DNA of 64,000 bases, taken from Flavobacteriales bacterium (GTDB taxonomy: Bacteria; Bacteroidota; Bacteroidia; Flavobacteriales; UBA7430). The stretch is from positions 117,399 through 181,398 of the forward strand of contig PAMD01000006.1 of the NCBI GenBank assembly GCA_002707145.1. The letters run 5' to 3'. Numbering within the stretch: position 1 is the first letter of the stretch; each line of letters opens with the position of its first letter. The translations under genes were made by a program, and so were the position numbers. The notes under the pieces were generated by a model. It saw nothing but the letters and a program-made list of their open reading frames with translations. It ran no database searches and was not told where the DNA came from. Below, one piece after another: positions 36,360 through 45,679 of the stretch.

Positions 36360-36390
36360 TTTGTCAGTTCATTTTAATTCCCTAATTTTG
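36360..36390 (+). promoter_or_regulatory. Promoter of rplU-rpmA
   Basis: A -33 element TTTG (36360-36363) and a perfect -7 element TAATTTTG (36383-36390) are separated by 19 nt, as expected for the Bacteroidota primary sigma factor. The rplU start is 38 nt further. It is the clearest promoter in the window. Confidence 0.72.
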
Positions 36391-36428
36391 CAGACCAAAT
36401 ACGTTTTTTAAAAACTAAACTATAGCAG

Positions 36429-36815
36429 ATGTACGCAATTGTAGAGATAGCAGGGCATCAATATAAAGTTGAAAAAGATCAACGCATCTTTGTCAATCGT
36501 CTTGAAGGTAATGAGGGTTCGAAAATAACTTTCGACAACGTTTTATTGATAGAAGATAAAGGCAAAATTACCGTTGGCGCCCCAGCTATTAAAGGTGCAA
36601 AAGTCTCAGCCAAGGTTGAGAGTCACCTAAAAGGAGATAAAGTGATTGTCTTCAAGAAAAAAAGAAGGAAAGGCTACAAAGTGAAAAATGGTCACCGTCA
36701 ATTTTTAACTCAGTTAACTATAGGAGCCATTACTAAAAAATTACCTACTAAATCGCCCTCAAAACCCGCTTCAAAAGCTGCTCCAAAAACTAAATCAAAA
36801 ACTAAATTAACCTAA
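36429..36815 (+). CDS. rplU: Large ribosomal subunit protein bL21
   Basis: A 128-residue bL21, which binds 23S r[21 protein letters not shown] and the C-terminal signature [16 protein letters not shown] are intact. The last 25 residues add a Lys/Pro/Ala-rich tail beyond the usual length of about 103, a common feature of the phylum. The rpmA gene follows 11 nt later. Confidence 0.98.
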   Translation: MYAIVEIAGHQYKVEKDQRIFVNRLEGNEGSKITFDNVLLIEDKGKITVGAPAIKGAKVSAKVESHLKGDKVIVFKKKRRKGYKVKNGHRQFLTQLTIGAITKKLPTKSPSKPASKAAPKTKSKTKLT

Positions 36816-36826
36816 AAAATTGAACC

Positions 36827-37087
36827 ATGGCTCACAAAAAAGGCGTCGGTAGCTCCAAAAATGGTCGTGAATCAGAATCAAAACGACTAGGAATAAAGAT
36901 TTTCGGTGGTCAATTAGCTATCGCTGGTAATATCATCGTAAGACAAAGAGGTACAAAACACAATCCAGGAGAAAATGTGGGTATGGGAAAAGATCATACA
37001 CTTTTTGCTCTTTGTGACGGTACTATCCAATTCAATAAGAAAAAAAACAATCGTTCATACGTTAACATTGTTCCCTTTGCGGAATAG
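36827..37087 (+). CDS. rpmA: Large ribosomal subunit protein bL27
   Basis: An 86-residue bL27. [20 protein letters not shown] is the conserved N-terminus that reaches the peptidyl-transferase centre, followed by LGIKIFGGQ and [20 protein letters not shown]. It starts directly with MAHKKG, with no cleavable extension of the Firmicutes type. Confidence 0.98.
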   Translation: MAHKKGVGSSKNGRESESKRLGIKIFGGQLAIAGNIIVRQRGTKHNPGENVGMGKDHTLFALCDGTIQFNKKKNNRSYVNIVPFAE

Positions 37088-37107
37088 TTTCCTTTTACAT
37101 ACACTCA

Positions 37108-37139
37108 AAGCCGTTTCACATGAAACGGCTTTTTTTTTT
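37108..37139 (+). terminator. Intrinsic terminator after rplU-rpmA
   Basis: A 10-bp stem AGCCGTTTCA/TGAAACGGCT (37109-37118, 37121-37130) is followed by a run of T. It is 21 nt past the rpmA stop. Confidence 0.92.
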
Positions 37140-37221
37140 CTCATAAATTAATAAATTTTTAATATTGATTTTTATAATACTAAAGTTTTTAACTAATGAC
37201 ATAGATATCCTTGTAATATCT

Positions 37222-37229
37222 TATTTTTG
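37222..37229 (+). promoter_or_regulatory. Probable -7 element for serS
   Basis: TATTTTTG matches TANNTTTG 20 nt upstream of the serS start. No TTTG lies at the right distance upstream, so confidence is modest. Confidence 0.4.
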
Positions 37230-37249
37230 TTTTACAAAATAAAAAAAAC

Positions 37250-38518
37250 ATGTTACAAGTAGCATTTATTAGAGAAAACAAGGAAGAGGTCATTCAGAAA
37301 TTATCGATCAAAAACTTCGATGCTAGAGAACGTATTGAATCTATTATTTCTCTTGATAAAAAAAGAAAAAAAATTCAGGCAGAACATGATGATTCATTAG
37401 CTAAATCAAACAAGCTTTCCAAAGAAATTGGTGAGTTATTCAAATCTGGAAACACTCAAGGCGCGAATATTAAAAAGACTGAAACTACTCACTTAAAAGA
37501 AAAATCAAAAGAATTTAGTCTTCAATTGGCACAGACTCAGAAAAAAATCTTTGACCTACTCATCCAAATCCCTAATACTCCGCATGTAAGCGTACCCTCG
37601 GGCATATCTGAAGAACACAATAAAGTAATTAGTGAAGAAGGAGAAATCCCTAATTTGGGAGAGGATGCAAAACCTCACTGGGAAATTGTAGCAGAAAAAA
37701 ATATTATTGACTTCGAATTAGGCGTCAAGATTACAGGAGCTGGATTCCCCGTATATAGAGGGAAAGGAGCTAGACTTCAGAGAGCACTCATTAATTATTT
37801 TCTTGACAAAAACATTGCAGCTGGATATGAGGAAGTAATGCCTCCTCACCTAGTCAATGAAGCTTCAGGCTTTGGGACAGGTAATTTACCAGACAAAGAA
37901 GGACAAATGTATCATGCAACCGAGGATAATCTTTATCTAATCCCAACCGCTGAGGTTCCTGTAACAAACATCTTTAGAGATGTTATTATAAAAAAAGAAG
38001 ACTTACCTATCAAATTTACATCTTATACACCTTGTTTTAGACGAGAAGCAGGGTCCTATGGAAAAGATGTCAGGGGACTAAACCGACTACACCAATTTGA
38101 TAAGGTTGAAATTGTTCAAATCCAACACCCTGATGACTCTTACCAAACCTTAAACTCAATGGTAGATCATGTAGCTCAAATTCTTCGAGAATTGGGATTA
38201 CCTTTCAGAATTCTTCAATTATGTGGTGGAGATATCAGTTTTACCTCTGCACTTACCTTTGATTTTGAGGTCTATTCTGCAGCTCAAGAAAAATGGTTAG
38301 AAGTAAGTTCTGTTTCAAATTTTGAAAGTTATCAAGCAAATAGGCTTAAACTGAGATATCGTGACCATAACAATAAAACAAAACTCTGCCATAGCTTAAA
38401 TGGCTCTTCATTAGCACTCCCAAGAATAATGGCTGCCCTCATTGAAAACTTTCAAGACAAAAAGGGAATTAATATACCCGAGGTCTTAGTTCCTTATTGT
38501 GGTTTCGACAAAATATAA
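37250..38518 (+). CDS. serS: Seryl-tRNA synthetase
   Basis: A 422-residue class II synthetase charging tRNA-Ser. The N-terminal long coiled-coil arm (about 30-105) binds the tRNA variable arm. Catalytic motif 2 is visible in FRREAGSYGKDVRGLNRLHQ and motif 3 in NGSSLALPRIMAALIENFQ; TAEVPVTN and CFRREAG are standard. It starts a plus-strand run that continues to 44301. Confidence 0.98.
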   Translation: MLQVAFIRENKEEVIQKLSIKNFDARERIESIISLDKKRKKIQAEHDDSLAKSNKLSKEIGELFKSGNTQGANIKKTETTHLKEKSKEFSLQLAQTQKKIFDLLIQIPNTPHVSVPSGISEEHNKVISEEGEIPNLGEDAKPHWEIVAEKNIIDFELGVKITGAGFPVYRGKGARLQRALINYFLDKNIAAGYEEVMPPHLVNEASGFGTGNLPDKEGQMYHATEDNLYLIPTAEVPVTNIFRDVIIKKEDLPIKFTSYTPCFRREAGSYGKDVRGLNRLHQFDKVEIVQIQHPDDSYQTLNSMVDHVAQILRELGLPFRILQLCGGDISFTSALTFDFEVYSAAQEKWLEVSSVSNFESYQANRLKLRYRDHNNKTKLCHSLNGSSLALPRIMAALIENFQDKKGINIPEVLVPYCGFDKI

Positions 38519-38548
38519 AACTAACAAATTAGAAAAATCAAAATTTTC

Positions 38549-39127
38549 ATGATTTACAGAGTTCTTCTATATACCTCATTTGTAATAATGTCGATCTTTT
38601 ACAGCTCTTGTAAGGAGTTTAATATCAATAAAGAAATTAGATTTAGTAATCTTCTAGATACAGTTCTTCATCAACAGAAAGAGATTTTAAACCAGTTAGA
38701 TTCTACCAAGCTTAATATGGTCATCAAAGTTTGTGAAGATCGAATCGAATTGTTAGAGACTCCAGGAAAGAATAAACTTCAAGAACAATGGTTAATGGAA
38801 GAAATAAGTACTTATATGAATATTCAAGCTCTGTTTAAACATATGAGAAAAGAACTTCACTTTTTAAAACTTGAATTTACTTATTCTTCAAAACAAATTC
38901 AATCTTTAAAACAAGACCTAGTTCATCGACATCTTTCAAAAGAGGAATTTTATAGTTATTTCACTCAAGAACATGAATCTCTGGCAGAATTATCCAAATC
39001 GACAAAAAATATAAACAAAATTTATCATAAAGAAATTACAAAACTTAACGCATTAGATCTTAAGCTCCGAGAGGTGTTTACACAAATAAAAAGCTTAAAC
39101 ACAAAAAACACTGATGAGCTCAAATAA
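38549..39127 (+). CDS. Predicted lipoprotein with coiled coils
   Basis: A 192-residue protein that I do not recognise by family. It has a lipoprotein signal with lipobox FYSSC (Cys21) and the rest is predominantly helical with heptad-like stretches (LVHRHLSKEEFYSYFTQ and later segments). It overlaps the next TPR gene by 14 nt, so the two are translated together and may interact at the membrane. No enzyme motif is visible. Confidence 0.8.
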   Translation: MIYRVLLYTSFVIMSIFYSSCKEFNINKEIRFSNLLDTVLHQQKEILNQLDSTKLNMVIKVCEDRIELLETPGKNKLQEQWLMEEISTYMNIQALFKHMRKELHFLKLEFTYSSKQIQSLKQDLVHRHLSKEEFYSYFTQEHESLAELSKSTKNINKIYHKEITKLNALDLKLREVFTQIKSLNTKNTDELK

Positions 39128-40931
39128 AAAAAATATTTTTCTGATTATCTTCATATTTTCGCATTTAATTCTCTGTGCCCAGACAGAACTTAATTCAAAA
39201 TTAGCTAAACAATATTTAGATGGTGGCAATTATGAAAAAGCGATAGATCTCTACAAGGATCTATACAATAATTACAAGTCTGCAAATTACTACCAGGCTT
39301 TAATGACCTGCTATATTGAACAGAAAGAAATTAATGAGGGAGAAAAACTTGCAAAACAATTTCTCAAAAGAAATACAACCAATGTATCTGCAATGATAGA
39401 CTTGGGTCATATCTATACTATATCTAATCAGGAAAAAAAAGGGGGAGAAATATTCACGGAAGTTTTCTCCCTTATAGAATCTAACGAAAAGCTGGTATCT
39501 ATCTCTGCAACTAGATTTAGAAAATATCAATACTTTAATTTAGCAATCCAAGCTTATGAAGTTGGCCTTCGAAATCCCAATAAAAGCTCTTATAGATATC
39601 AAATTGCCAGAATTTATGACCAGCTAAATAATCTACAGGCTATGTTTGAAAATTATATTGAGCTAGTCATGGTAAATAAAGCTTATCTAAAGAATGTGAA
39701 AATATTCTTATCAAGAACTATTAGTTTAGATGCTGAAAATGAAAATAATCAACTCCTAAAAAAGTCTCTTTTAATTAAACTTCAAGCATCTAATAATGAA
39801 AATGTTGCGGATTTGCTCATTTGGTTATTAATACAAGAAAAAAAATTTAACGCGGCTCTAGAACAAGAAAAATCTCTTGACAAAAGATTTAATTTAAATC
39901 AAAAAAAAATATTTGATCTAGCGTCAATTTGCAGAAAGAATAAAGCCTATGATATTGCATTAGATTGCTACAAATACATTGTCAATATTGGAGTTGAATC
40001 TCCCTACTACATAGAATCTCAAATTGCTATTTTAAATGTGAAAAACGAATTATTAGTAGATTCTTCTGAGGCAAATTATGATACCTGGGCCCTCCTTGAA
40101 ACTGAATATATTAAAAGGATAGATTACCTTGGAAAAACTAGCTTTTCCGTTTTACTATTAAAGGATTTAGCTCATCTTCAAGCCTTTAGGCTTCATCAAG
40201 TAGACAAAGCCTCTAGCACGATATTAGAAGCATTAGGCATTAATTCTGCGAGTGCAGAAGACCTTGCTAGATGCAAGCTAGTATTCGCAGATATTCTACT
40301 TCTAAAAAATGAAATTTGGGATGCTATACTTAACTATTCACAAGTTGATAAATCTTTTAAACATGACTTGTTAGGGCATGAGGCAAAATTTAGACGCGCT
40401 AAAATTTCTTATTACCAAGGAGATTTTGATTGGGCTCAGGCTCAGTTAGATGTATTAAAAAAATCTACCTCAAAATTGATTGCTAATAATGCGATGGAAC
40501 TTTCTTTACTTATTCAGGATAATCTCAACCTAGATACTACAGCGGTCACCATGAATATCTTCTCTAGAGCCGATTTACTTATCTATCAAAACAAACTAGA
40601 CCAAGCTCACAATTCGCTAGATAGTATTATTATTTACTATCCGGGACATAGCCTAATTGATGAAGCATTGTACAGACAATTCGAGATAAAAATAATGCAA
40701 AATAAAAAAGATGATGCCGCTGAAATTTTAGATCAAATTGTGCAATTTTATTCTTTTGATATTTTAGCCGACGATGCAAAATTTCAATTGGCACAACTTG
40801 AAGAATATTATTTTAAAAATATAGATCGAGCATCGGAATTGTATCAAGATATTATTAAAAATCACCAAGACAGCTTTTTCCTATCAGAATCAAGAAAACG
40901 CTATCGAAAACTTCGAGGAGAAGAATTATGA
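39114..40931 (+). CDS. Exported TPR protein
   Basis: A 605-residue protein with a signal peptide (LILCAQTE, cleavage near residue 22) followed by tetratricopeptide-type repeats over nearly its whole length (for example AKQYLDGGNYEKAIDLYKDL near the start, LAQLEEYYFKNIDRASELYQ near the end). The layout is that of a periplasmic or outer-membrane scaffold. The gene order lipoprotein-TPR-DUF4286-rsmA recurs in flavobacteria as far as I recall. Its last 4 nt overlap the DUF4286 gene. Confidence 0.88.
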   Translation: MSSNKKNIFLIIFIFSHLILCAQTELNSKLAKQYLDGGNYEKAIDLYKDLYNNYKSANYYQALMTCYIEQKEINEGEKLAKQFLKRNTTNVSAMIDLGHIYTISNQEKKGGEIFTEVFSLIESNEKLVSISATRFRKYQYFNLAIQAYEVGLRNPNKSSYRYQIARIYDQLNNLQAMFENYIELVMVNKAYLKNVKIFLSRTISLDAENENNQLLKKSLLIKLQASNNENVADLLIWLLIQEKKFNAALEQEKSLDKRFNLNQKKIFDLASICRKNKAYDIALDCYKYIVNIGVESPYYIESQIAILNVKNELLVDSSEANYDTWALLETEYIKRIDYLGKTSFSVLLLKDLAHLQAFRLHQVDKASSTILEALGINSASAEDLARCKLVFADILLLKNEIWDAILNYSQVDKSFKHDLLGHEAKFRRAKISYYQGDFDWAQAQLDVLKKSTSKLIANNAMELSLLIQDNLNLDTTAVTMNIFSRADLLIYQNKLDQAHNSLDSIIIYYPGHSLIDEALYRQFEIKIMQNKKDDAAEILDQIVQFYSFDILADDAKFQLAQLEEYYFKNIDRASELYQDIIKNHQDSFFLSESRKRYRKLRGEEL

Positions 40932-41239
40932 TCATATATAACGTAACTGTAAATATCGAAGAATCTTCTGAATATGAATGGCTTCTTTGGATGCAAAAAC
41001 ATCATATTCCAAGGGTTATGAAAACAGGACTATTTGTTTCCTCAAAAATGACTAAAGTTTTGATAGAAGAACAAACGGGAGGGGTAACCTACTCTATTCA
41101 ATATTCTTGCGAAAACAAAAAAAAATTAAGTGATTACCAAACAATATATGCACCGAAATTACAAAAAGAGCACGAGGTGAAGTATGCAGGAAAATTCGTA
41201 GCGTTTAGAACTCTTTTAAAAGTGATATGCGAATTCTAG
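40928..41239 (+). CDS. DUF4286 protein
   Basis: A 103-residue protein of the DUF4286 family, found mainly in Bacteroidota. It reads IIYNVTVNIEESSEYEWLLW at the start and EHEVKYAGKFVAFRTLLKVI at the end, a ferredoxin-like alpha/beta dimer type of small domain. Function is unknown. It is coupled to its neighbours: ATGA overlap with the TPR gene before it and one base before rsmA. Confidence 0.9.
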   Translation: MIIYNVTVNIEESSEYEWLLWMQKHHIPRVMKTGLFVSSKMTKVLIEEQTGGVTYSIQYSCENKKKLSDYQTIYAPKLQKEHEVKYAGKFVAFRTLLKVICEF

Positions 41240-41240
41240 T

Positions 41241-42014
41241 ATGAAAAGAGTTAGAGCTAAAAAACATCTTGGGCAACACTTTCTAAAAGATTTATCTATT
41301 GCTCAATCTATAGTTGAAGGCTTAAGCGGAGATGGTTATGATGAAATTGTTGAAGTGGGACCTGGTATGGGTATTTTAACTCAGTTTCTTCTGCTTAAAG
41401 ACTATAATATACATGTTGTAGAAATAGATTACGAATCTGTCATTTATTTAGAATCTTATTTTCCAGATCTGATTCCAAGAATTCATAAAATGGACTTTTT
41501 AGAGATGGATTTAAAAAAAATTACAAATAAGCCTTTTGGCTTGATAGGAAACTTCCCTTATAATATTTCCTCACAAATCTTATTAAAGGCCCTTGACTAT
41601 AAAGACCAAATCCCTGAGATTGTGGGAATGTTCCAAAAAGAAGTAGCAGAAAGAGTGGCTAGTGAGCCAGGAAATAAGAAGTATGGTATTATCTCCGTTC
41701 TACTTCAGGTTTATTTTGATATTGAGTACCTCTTTACTGTTCATGAAGATGTCTTTGATCCCCCTCCAAAAGTAAAATCTGGAGTTATTCGGCTGAAAAG
41801 AAACAAGCAATCGAAACTTGACTGTAATGAAAAGTTCTTCAAAAGAGTTGTAAAACAATCCTTTAGTCAAAGAAGAAAAACCTTAAGAAATTCGCTCAAG
41901 CCACTGATTGGATCTAATGAAATCCTAGATCCATTACTATCACTAAGAGCGGAAAGATTGTCAGTAGAGGATTTTGTGTATCTTACTAACAGACTTGAAA
42001 AATTACAATCATGA
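41241..42014 (+). CDS. rsmA: 16S rRNA dimethyltransferase RsmA
   Basis: A 257-residue SAM-dependent methyltransferase (KsgA/RsmA) that dimethylates two adenines near the 3' end of 16S rRNA. The start AKKHLGQHFLKDLSIAQSIV, the SAM motif EVGPGMGILT, the catalytic NFPYNIS (NLPYNIS in most) and the C-terminal SFSQRRKTLRNSLKPL are present. The rsmA stop overlaps the mgtE start by 4 nt. Confidence 0.97.
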   Translation: MKRVRAKKHLGQHFLKDLSIAQSIVEGLSGDGYDEIVEVGPGMGILTQFLLLKDYNIHVVEIDYESVIYLESYFPDLIPRIHKMDFLEMDLKKITNKPFGLIGNFPYNISSQILLKALDYKDQIPEIVGMFQKEVAERVASEPGNKKYGIISVLLQVYFDIEYLFTVHEDVFDPPPKVKSGVIRLKRNKQSKLDCNEKFFKRVVKQSFSQRRKTLRNSLKPLIGSNEILDPLLSLRAERLSVEDFVYLTNRLEKLQS

Positions 42015-43360
42015 AGTTTGAGTTAACCAAAAAATTTCTAAAGGCTATATCCAATAAAATTGATCTGAAAGAGTTCGATGAAATCAAAGATTCACTTTCA
42101 GAATTACACAGTGTAGATATTGCCGAACTAATTGAAGAATTAGACGAGGAGAGAGGAAAGGTCTTGTTTGAAATTTTTGAAGACGAAGACTCCGCAGATA
42201 TTTTTATTGAACTTGATGAAGAAAATAGAGAGTCTGTTCTAGAAGATCTTACTTCCCAAGAAATTGCTGAGGAACTTATTGAGAACCTAGATTCTGATGA
42301 TGCAGCAGATATTATATCTGAATTAACCTCTCAAAAGAAAGTAGAGGTTCTTTCTCACATAGAAGATCTAGAACATGCAAGTGATATCGTCGATCTTTTG
42401 TCGTACCCAGAGAACACTGCTGGTGGGTTAATGGCTAAAGAATTAATTAAAGTCAATCAAAAATGGACTGCCCTTAGATGTGTCGTGGAAATGAGAAAAC
42501 AAGCAGAAGATGTTGACCAAGTATATTCAATTTACGTAGTTGACGATAATGCTGTTTTACTAGGAACTTTATCGCTCAAAAAACTACTTCTAGCTTCGGA
42601 AAAAACTATTATAAAAACTATCTTCAACGACAAGATTATCTCTGCAAAAGCAAATTTAGGTAACGAAGAGGTAGCAAATATTATGGAAAAATATGACCTA
42701 GTTGTCCTGCCAGTGATTGATGACTTAAACCGATTAATTGGCCGAATTACAATCGATGACATTGTAGATATAATCAAAGAAGAAGCCATAGAAGATTACA
42801 ATAAGGCCTCGGGTATTTCCGAACAGGTAGATTCTTCTGATAGTATTTTTACCATAACTAGAGCCAGACTTCCATGGCTTCTTATTGGATTAATCGGTGG
42901 TGTTATGGGAGCAGAGGTAATTGGATTATTTGATATTAAAAACAATATCCAGCTCGCCTTATTTACCCCACTTATTGCCGCTATGGGAGGAAATGTCGGT
43001 GTTCAATCTGCAGCAATTATCGTTCAGGGATTAGCTGGAAATAGCCTTGGTATGGATAGTATAGGAGAGCGAATGATTAAAGAGTTGGGGGTAGCACTAG
43101 TAAATGGACTGATTTGTTCTGCAGTAATTATGGGACTTACATTTCTGCTAGGGTATCCAATTGCTATTTCCTTAACAGTAAGTATTTCATTGATAGCTGT
43201 AATAATATTTGCTGCACTTTTCGGGACTTTCGTCCCCTTGGTGTTAGATAAATACAAAATTGATCCTGCGCTTGCCACGGGACCTTTTATTACTACAATT
43301 AACGATATTTTAGGACTGTTTATTTACTTTATGATTGGCAAAATTTTCTTAAATCTATGA
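42011..43360 (+). CDS. mgtE: Magnesium transporter MgtE
   Basis: A 449-residue MgtE-type Mg2+ channel. The cytoplasmic N-domain (about 15-130) has the superhelical repeats LIEELDEERGKVLFEIF; two CBS domains follow (about 135-260, RLIGRITIDDIVDIIKEEA); five membrane helices close the protein (from about 290, LIGLIGGVMGAEVIGLF and MGGNVGVQSAAIIVQGLA). The CBS and N-domains sense cytoplasmic Mg2+ to gate the pore. Overlapped by both neighbours (ATGA junctions). Confidence 0.97.
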   Translation: MKFELTKKFLKAISNKIDLKEFDEIKDSLSELHSVDIAELIEELDEERGKVLFEIFEDEDSADIFIELDEENRESVLEDLTSQEIAEELIENLDSDDAADIISELTSQKKVEVLSHIEDLEHASDIVDLLSYPENTAGGLMAKELIKVNQKWTALRCVVEMRKQAEDVDQVYSIYVVDDNAVLLGTLSLKKLLLASEKTIIKTIFNDKIISAKANLGNEEVANIMEKYDLVVLPVIDDLNRLIGRITIDDIVDIIKEEAIEDYNKASGISEQVDSSDSIFTITRARLPWLLIGLIGGVMGAEVIGLFDIKNNIQLALFTPLIAAMGGNVGVQSAAIIVQGLAGNSLGMDSIGERMIKELGVALVNGLICSAVIMGLTFLLGYPIAISLTVSISLIAVIIFAALFGTFVPLVLDKYKIDPALATGPFITTINDILGLFIYFMIGKIFLNL

Positions 43361-44301
43361 TGAAAGTTTTATTTATAGATGCGGTTCATTCAGCTTTGGA
43401 AACTAGGCTAACTAAGATAGGTTTTCAATGTGAGCTAAATTTCGAATTAAGCCGACAAGATATTCTAGCAAAAATAGGACATTATCAGGGGCTTGTTCTT
43501 CGCTCAAAGACTCCTATTGATTTTGAATTTTTAGAGGCAGCGAAACAATTAAAATTCATAGCTCGTTCAGGCGCTGGACTTGAGAATATTGATTTATTAG
43601 AGACTAAGAAGAGACAGATTCACTTATTTTCTGCCCCAGAAGGCAACCGACAAGCATTGGGAGAACATGCCCTTGCTATGATTCTAAGTCTCTTTAATAA
43701 ACTTTCCCAGGCAGATAAGGAGATTAGGGAGGGTAAATGGAATAGAGAAAGTAATAGGGGTGTCGAATTATCGGGAAAAACAATTGGAATTGTTGGCTAT
43801 GGAAATATGGGTAAATCCTTTGCCAAATGCCTATATGGGTTTGATTGTAGAGTATTGGCTTATGACAAATACAAAAATGATATTAGTGATGGTTATGTTA
43901 CCGAATCCAGTCTAGAAGATATCCAACGTAATGCAGAAATTATTAGTTTTCATATTCCATACGATGAAAGTACACATCACTACCTTAATGAAAAATTTGT
44001 TCAGAATATGCACAAGAAATTTTATCTTATTAATACCTCAAGAGGAAAAGTAGTAAAAACAGAAGCGGTTTCAAAAGGATTAAAGACTGGTAAAATACTA
44101 GGAGCTTGTCTGGATGTTTTGGAATTTGAAAAAAGAAGCTTTGAGGATATGTTTGACCAAGAAATGCCTCTAGTATTCAAAGAATTATTAGAATCAAAAA
44201 ATGTACTTCTTAGTCCTCATGTCGCAGGATGGACAAAAGAATCTTATAAAAAATTGTCTTTGGTTTTAGCGGAAAAAATCGAACTAACGTTTGGTTCATG
44301 A
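43357..44301 (+). CDS. D-2-hydroxyacid dehydrogenase (phosphoglycerate dehydrogenase-like)
   Basis: A 314-residue NAD-dependent D-isomer 2-hydroxyacid dehydrogenase. It has ARSGAGLENIDL, the Rossmann motif GIVGYGNMGKSFAKCL, INTSRGKVVKTEA, and the catalytic His in LSPHVAGWTKES. Closest in character to 3-phosphoglycerate dehydrogenase without ACT domains, hence possibly serine synthesis, but substrate choice cannot be settled from sequence. The start overlaps mgtE by 4 nt. Ends 1 nt before the convergent CoA-transferase gene. Confidence 0.9.
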   Translation: MMKVLFIDAVHSALETRLTKIGFQCELNFELSRQDILAKIGHYQGLVLRSKTPIDFEFLEAAKQLKFIARSGAGLENIDLLETKKRQIHLFSAPEGNRQALGEHALAMILSLFNKLSQADKEIREGKWNRESNRGVELSGKTIGIVGYGNMGKSFAKCLYGFDCRVLAYDKYKNDISDGYVTESSLEDIQRNAEIISFHIPYDESTHHYLNEKFVQNMHKKFYLINTSRGKVVKTEAVSKGLKTGKILGACLDVLEFEKRSFEDMFDQEMPLVFKELLESKNVLLSPHVAGWTKESYKKLSLVLAEKIELTFGS

Positions 44302-44302
44302 C

Positions 44303-44965
44303 TTAAGTTATCGACATTTCTGGCACCTCTTCATTAATAAAAAGTGATCCTTGAGTAGCATTCTTAATTTCTTCTATAGATACTCCCGGAGCTCTTTCTA
44401 AAAGTTTAAATCCTCCCTGGGGCATAACTTCCAACACTGCTAAATTGGTGACAATCTTTTTTACGCAAGAAACCCCCGTCAAGGGCAAACTGCACGACTT
44501 TAAAATCTTAGAATCGCCTTTTTTGTTAGTGTGCATCATAGCAACAATAATATTTTCAGCAGAGGCAACTAAATCCATTGCACCGCCCATACCTTTCACC
44601 ATTTTTCCTGGTATTTTCCAATTTGAAATATCTCCATTCTCAGAGACTTCCATAGCTCCTAATACTGTGAGTTGAACATGTTGGCCTCGAATCATTGCAA
44701 AACTTACAGCGGAATCAAAATAGACAGCTCCTTTAAGAGCTGTAATAGTCTGTTTCCCTGCATTAATTAAATCCGCATCTTCATTCCCTTCCGAAGGAAA
44801 AGGTCCCATGCCTAAAATTCCATTTTCTGATTGAAATTCGACATGAATCCCTTTGGGAACATAATTGGCTACTAAGGTGGGGATACCAATCCCTAAATTA
44901 ACATATTCGCCATCTTGAAGTTCTTGTGCAATTCTTTTTGCAATCCCTATTTTATCTAATGCCAT
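44303..44965 (-). CDS. scoB: 3-oxoacid CoA-transferase subunit B
   Basis: A 220-residue beta subunit of a family I CoA-transferase, most likely succinyl-CoA:3-ketoacid CoA-transferase. It has the catalytic Glu in QSENGILGMGPFP and the subunit signature NLGIGIPTLVANYVPKG; GKMVKGMGGAMDLVAS is also typical. The enzyme activates acetoacetate using succinyl-CoA. It pairs with the alpha subunit 1 nt upstream. Confidence 0.94.
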   Translation of the reverse strand: MALDKIGIAKRIAQELQDGEYVNLGIGIPTLVANYVPKGIHVEFQSENGILGMGPFPSEGNEDADLINAGKQTITALKGAVYFDSAVSFAMIRGQHVQLTVLGAMEVSENGDISNWKIPGKMVKGMGGAMDLVASAENIIVAMMHTNKKGDSKILKSCSLPLTGVSCVKKIVTNLAVLEVMPQGGFKLLERAPGVSIEEIKNATQGSLFINEEVPEMSIT

Positions 44966-44966
44966 C

Positions 44967-45665
44967 TTAATTTTTCCTTAGAGTTCTTTGTTCTATTCTC
45001 TTCTCAAATCGTTCCCCTTGAAAAATACGCTGAACGAAAATTCCTGGTGTATGAATTTCATTGGGGTTAAGTGTACCTAAAGGAACTAACTCCTCTACTT
45101 CTGCAATAGTTATCTTACCAGCCATGGCCATCATTGGATTGAAATTTTTTGCTGTAGCCTTATAGATAAGGTTTCCGGCAGGATCTCCTTTCCATGCCTT
45201 TACAATAGCAAAGTCTGCAGTTAAAGCCAATTCTAAAACATGAGGCTTTCCATCAAATTCTCTAGTCTCCTTACCTAAAGCAATCTCAGTTCCAAATCCT
45301 GCAGGAGTATAGAATGCAGGAATTCCTGCACCACCGGATCTACACCTTTCAGCCAGTGAGCCTTGAGGAATTAAATCAACTTCTAATTCACCGCTCAACA
45401 TTTGACGCTCAAACTCATCATTCTCTCCTACGTATGAAGAAATCATTTTTTTAACTTGTTTTTTTTTGAGTAATAAGCCTAATCCAAAATTATCTACTCC
45501 TGCATTGTTTGATATACAGGTTAGATTCTGGGTATTCTTAGAAACCAATTCTGCAATGCTATTTTCTGGGATTCCACACAAACCAAAACCACCCAACATA
45601 AGAGTCATTCCATCTTCAACTCCATTGAGAGCTTCTTGCACGTCTTGCACTACTTTATTAATCAT
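44967..45665 (-). CDS. scoA: 3-oxoacid CoA-transferase subunit A
   Basis: A 232-residue alpha subunit, with GMTLMLGGFGLCGIPENSI (CoA-transferase signature 1), ISNNAGVDNFGLGLLL, and YVGENDEFERQMLSGELEV. It forms the CoA-binding half of the enzyme with the following subunit. The gene lies 14 nt after PBP1A's start region is left behind, i.e. downstream of no other gene in this unit: PBP1A is transcribed towards it on the same strand. Confidence 0.94.
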   Translation of the reverse strand: MINKVVQDVQEALNGVEDGMTLMLGGFGLCGIPENSIAELVSKNTQNLTCISNNAGVDNFGLGLLLKKKQVKKMISSYVGENDEFERQMLSGELEVDLIPQGSLAERCRSGGAGIPAFYTPAGFGTEIALGKETREFDGKPHVLELALTADFAIVKAWKGDPAGNLIYKATAKNFNPMMAMAGKITIAEVEELVPLGTLNPNEIHTPGIFVQRIFQGERFEKRIEQRTLRKN

Positions 45666-45679
45666 ATATCTCTTATAAT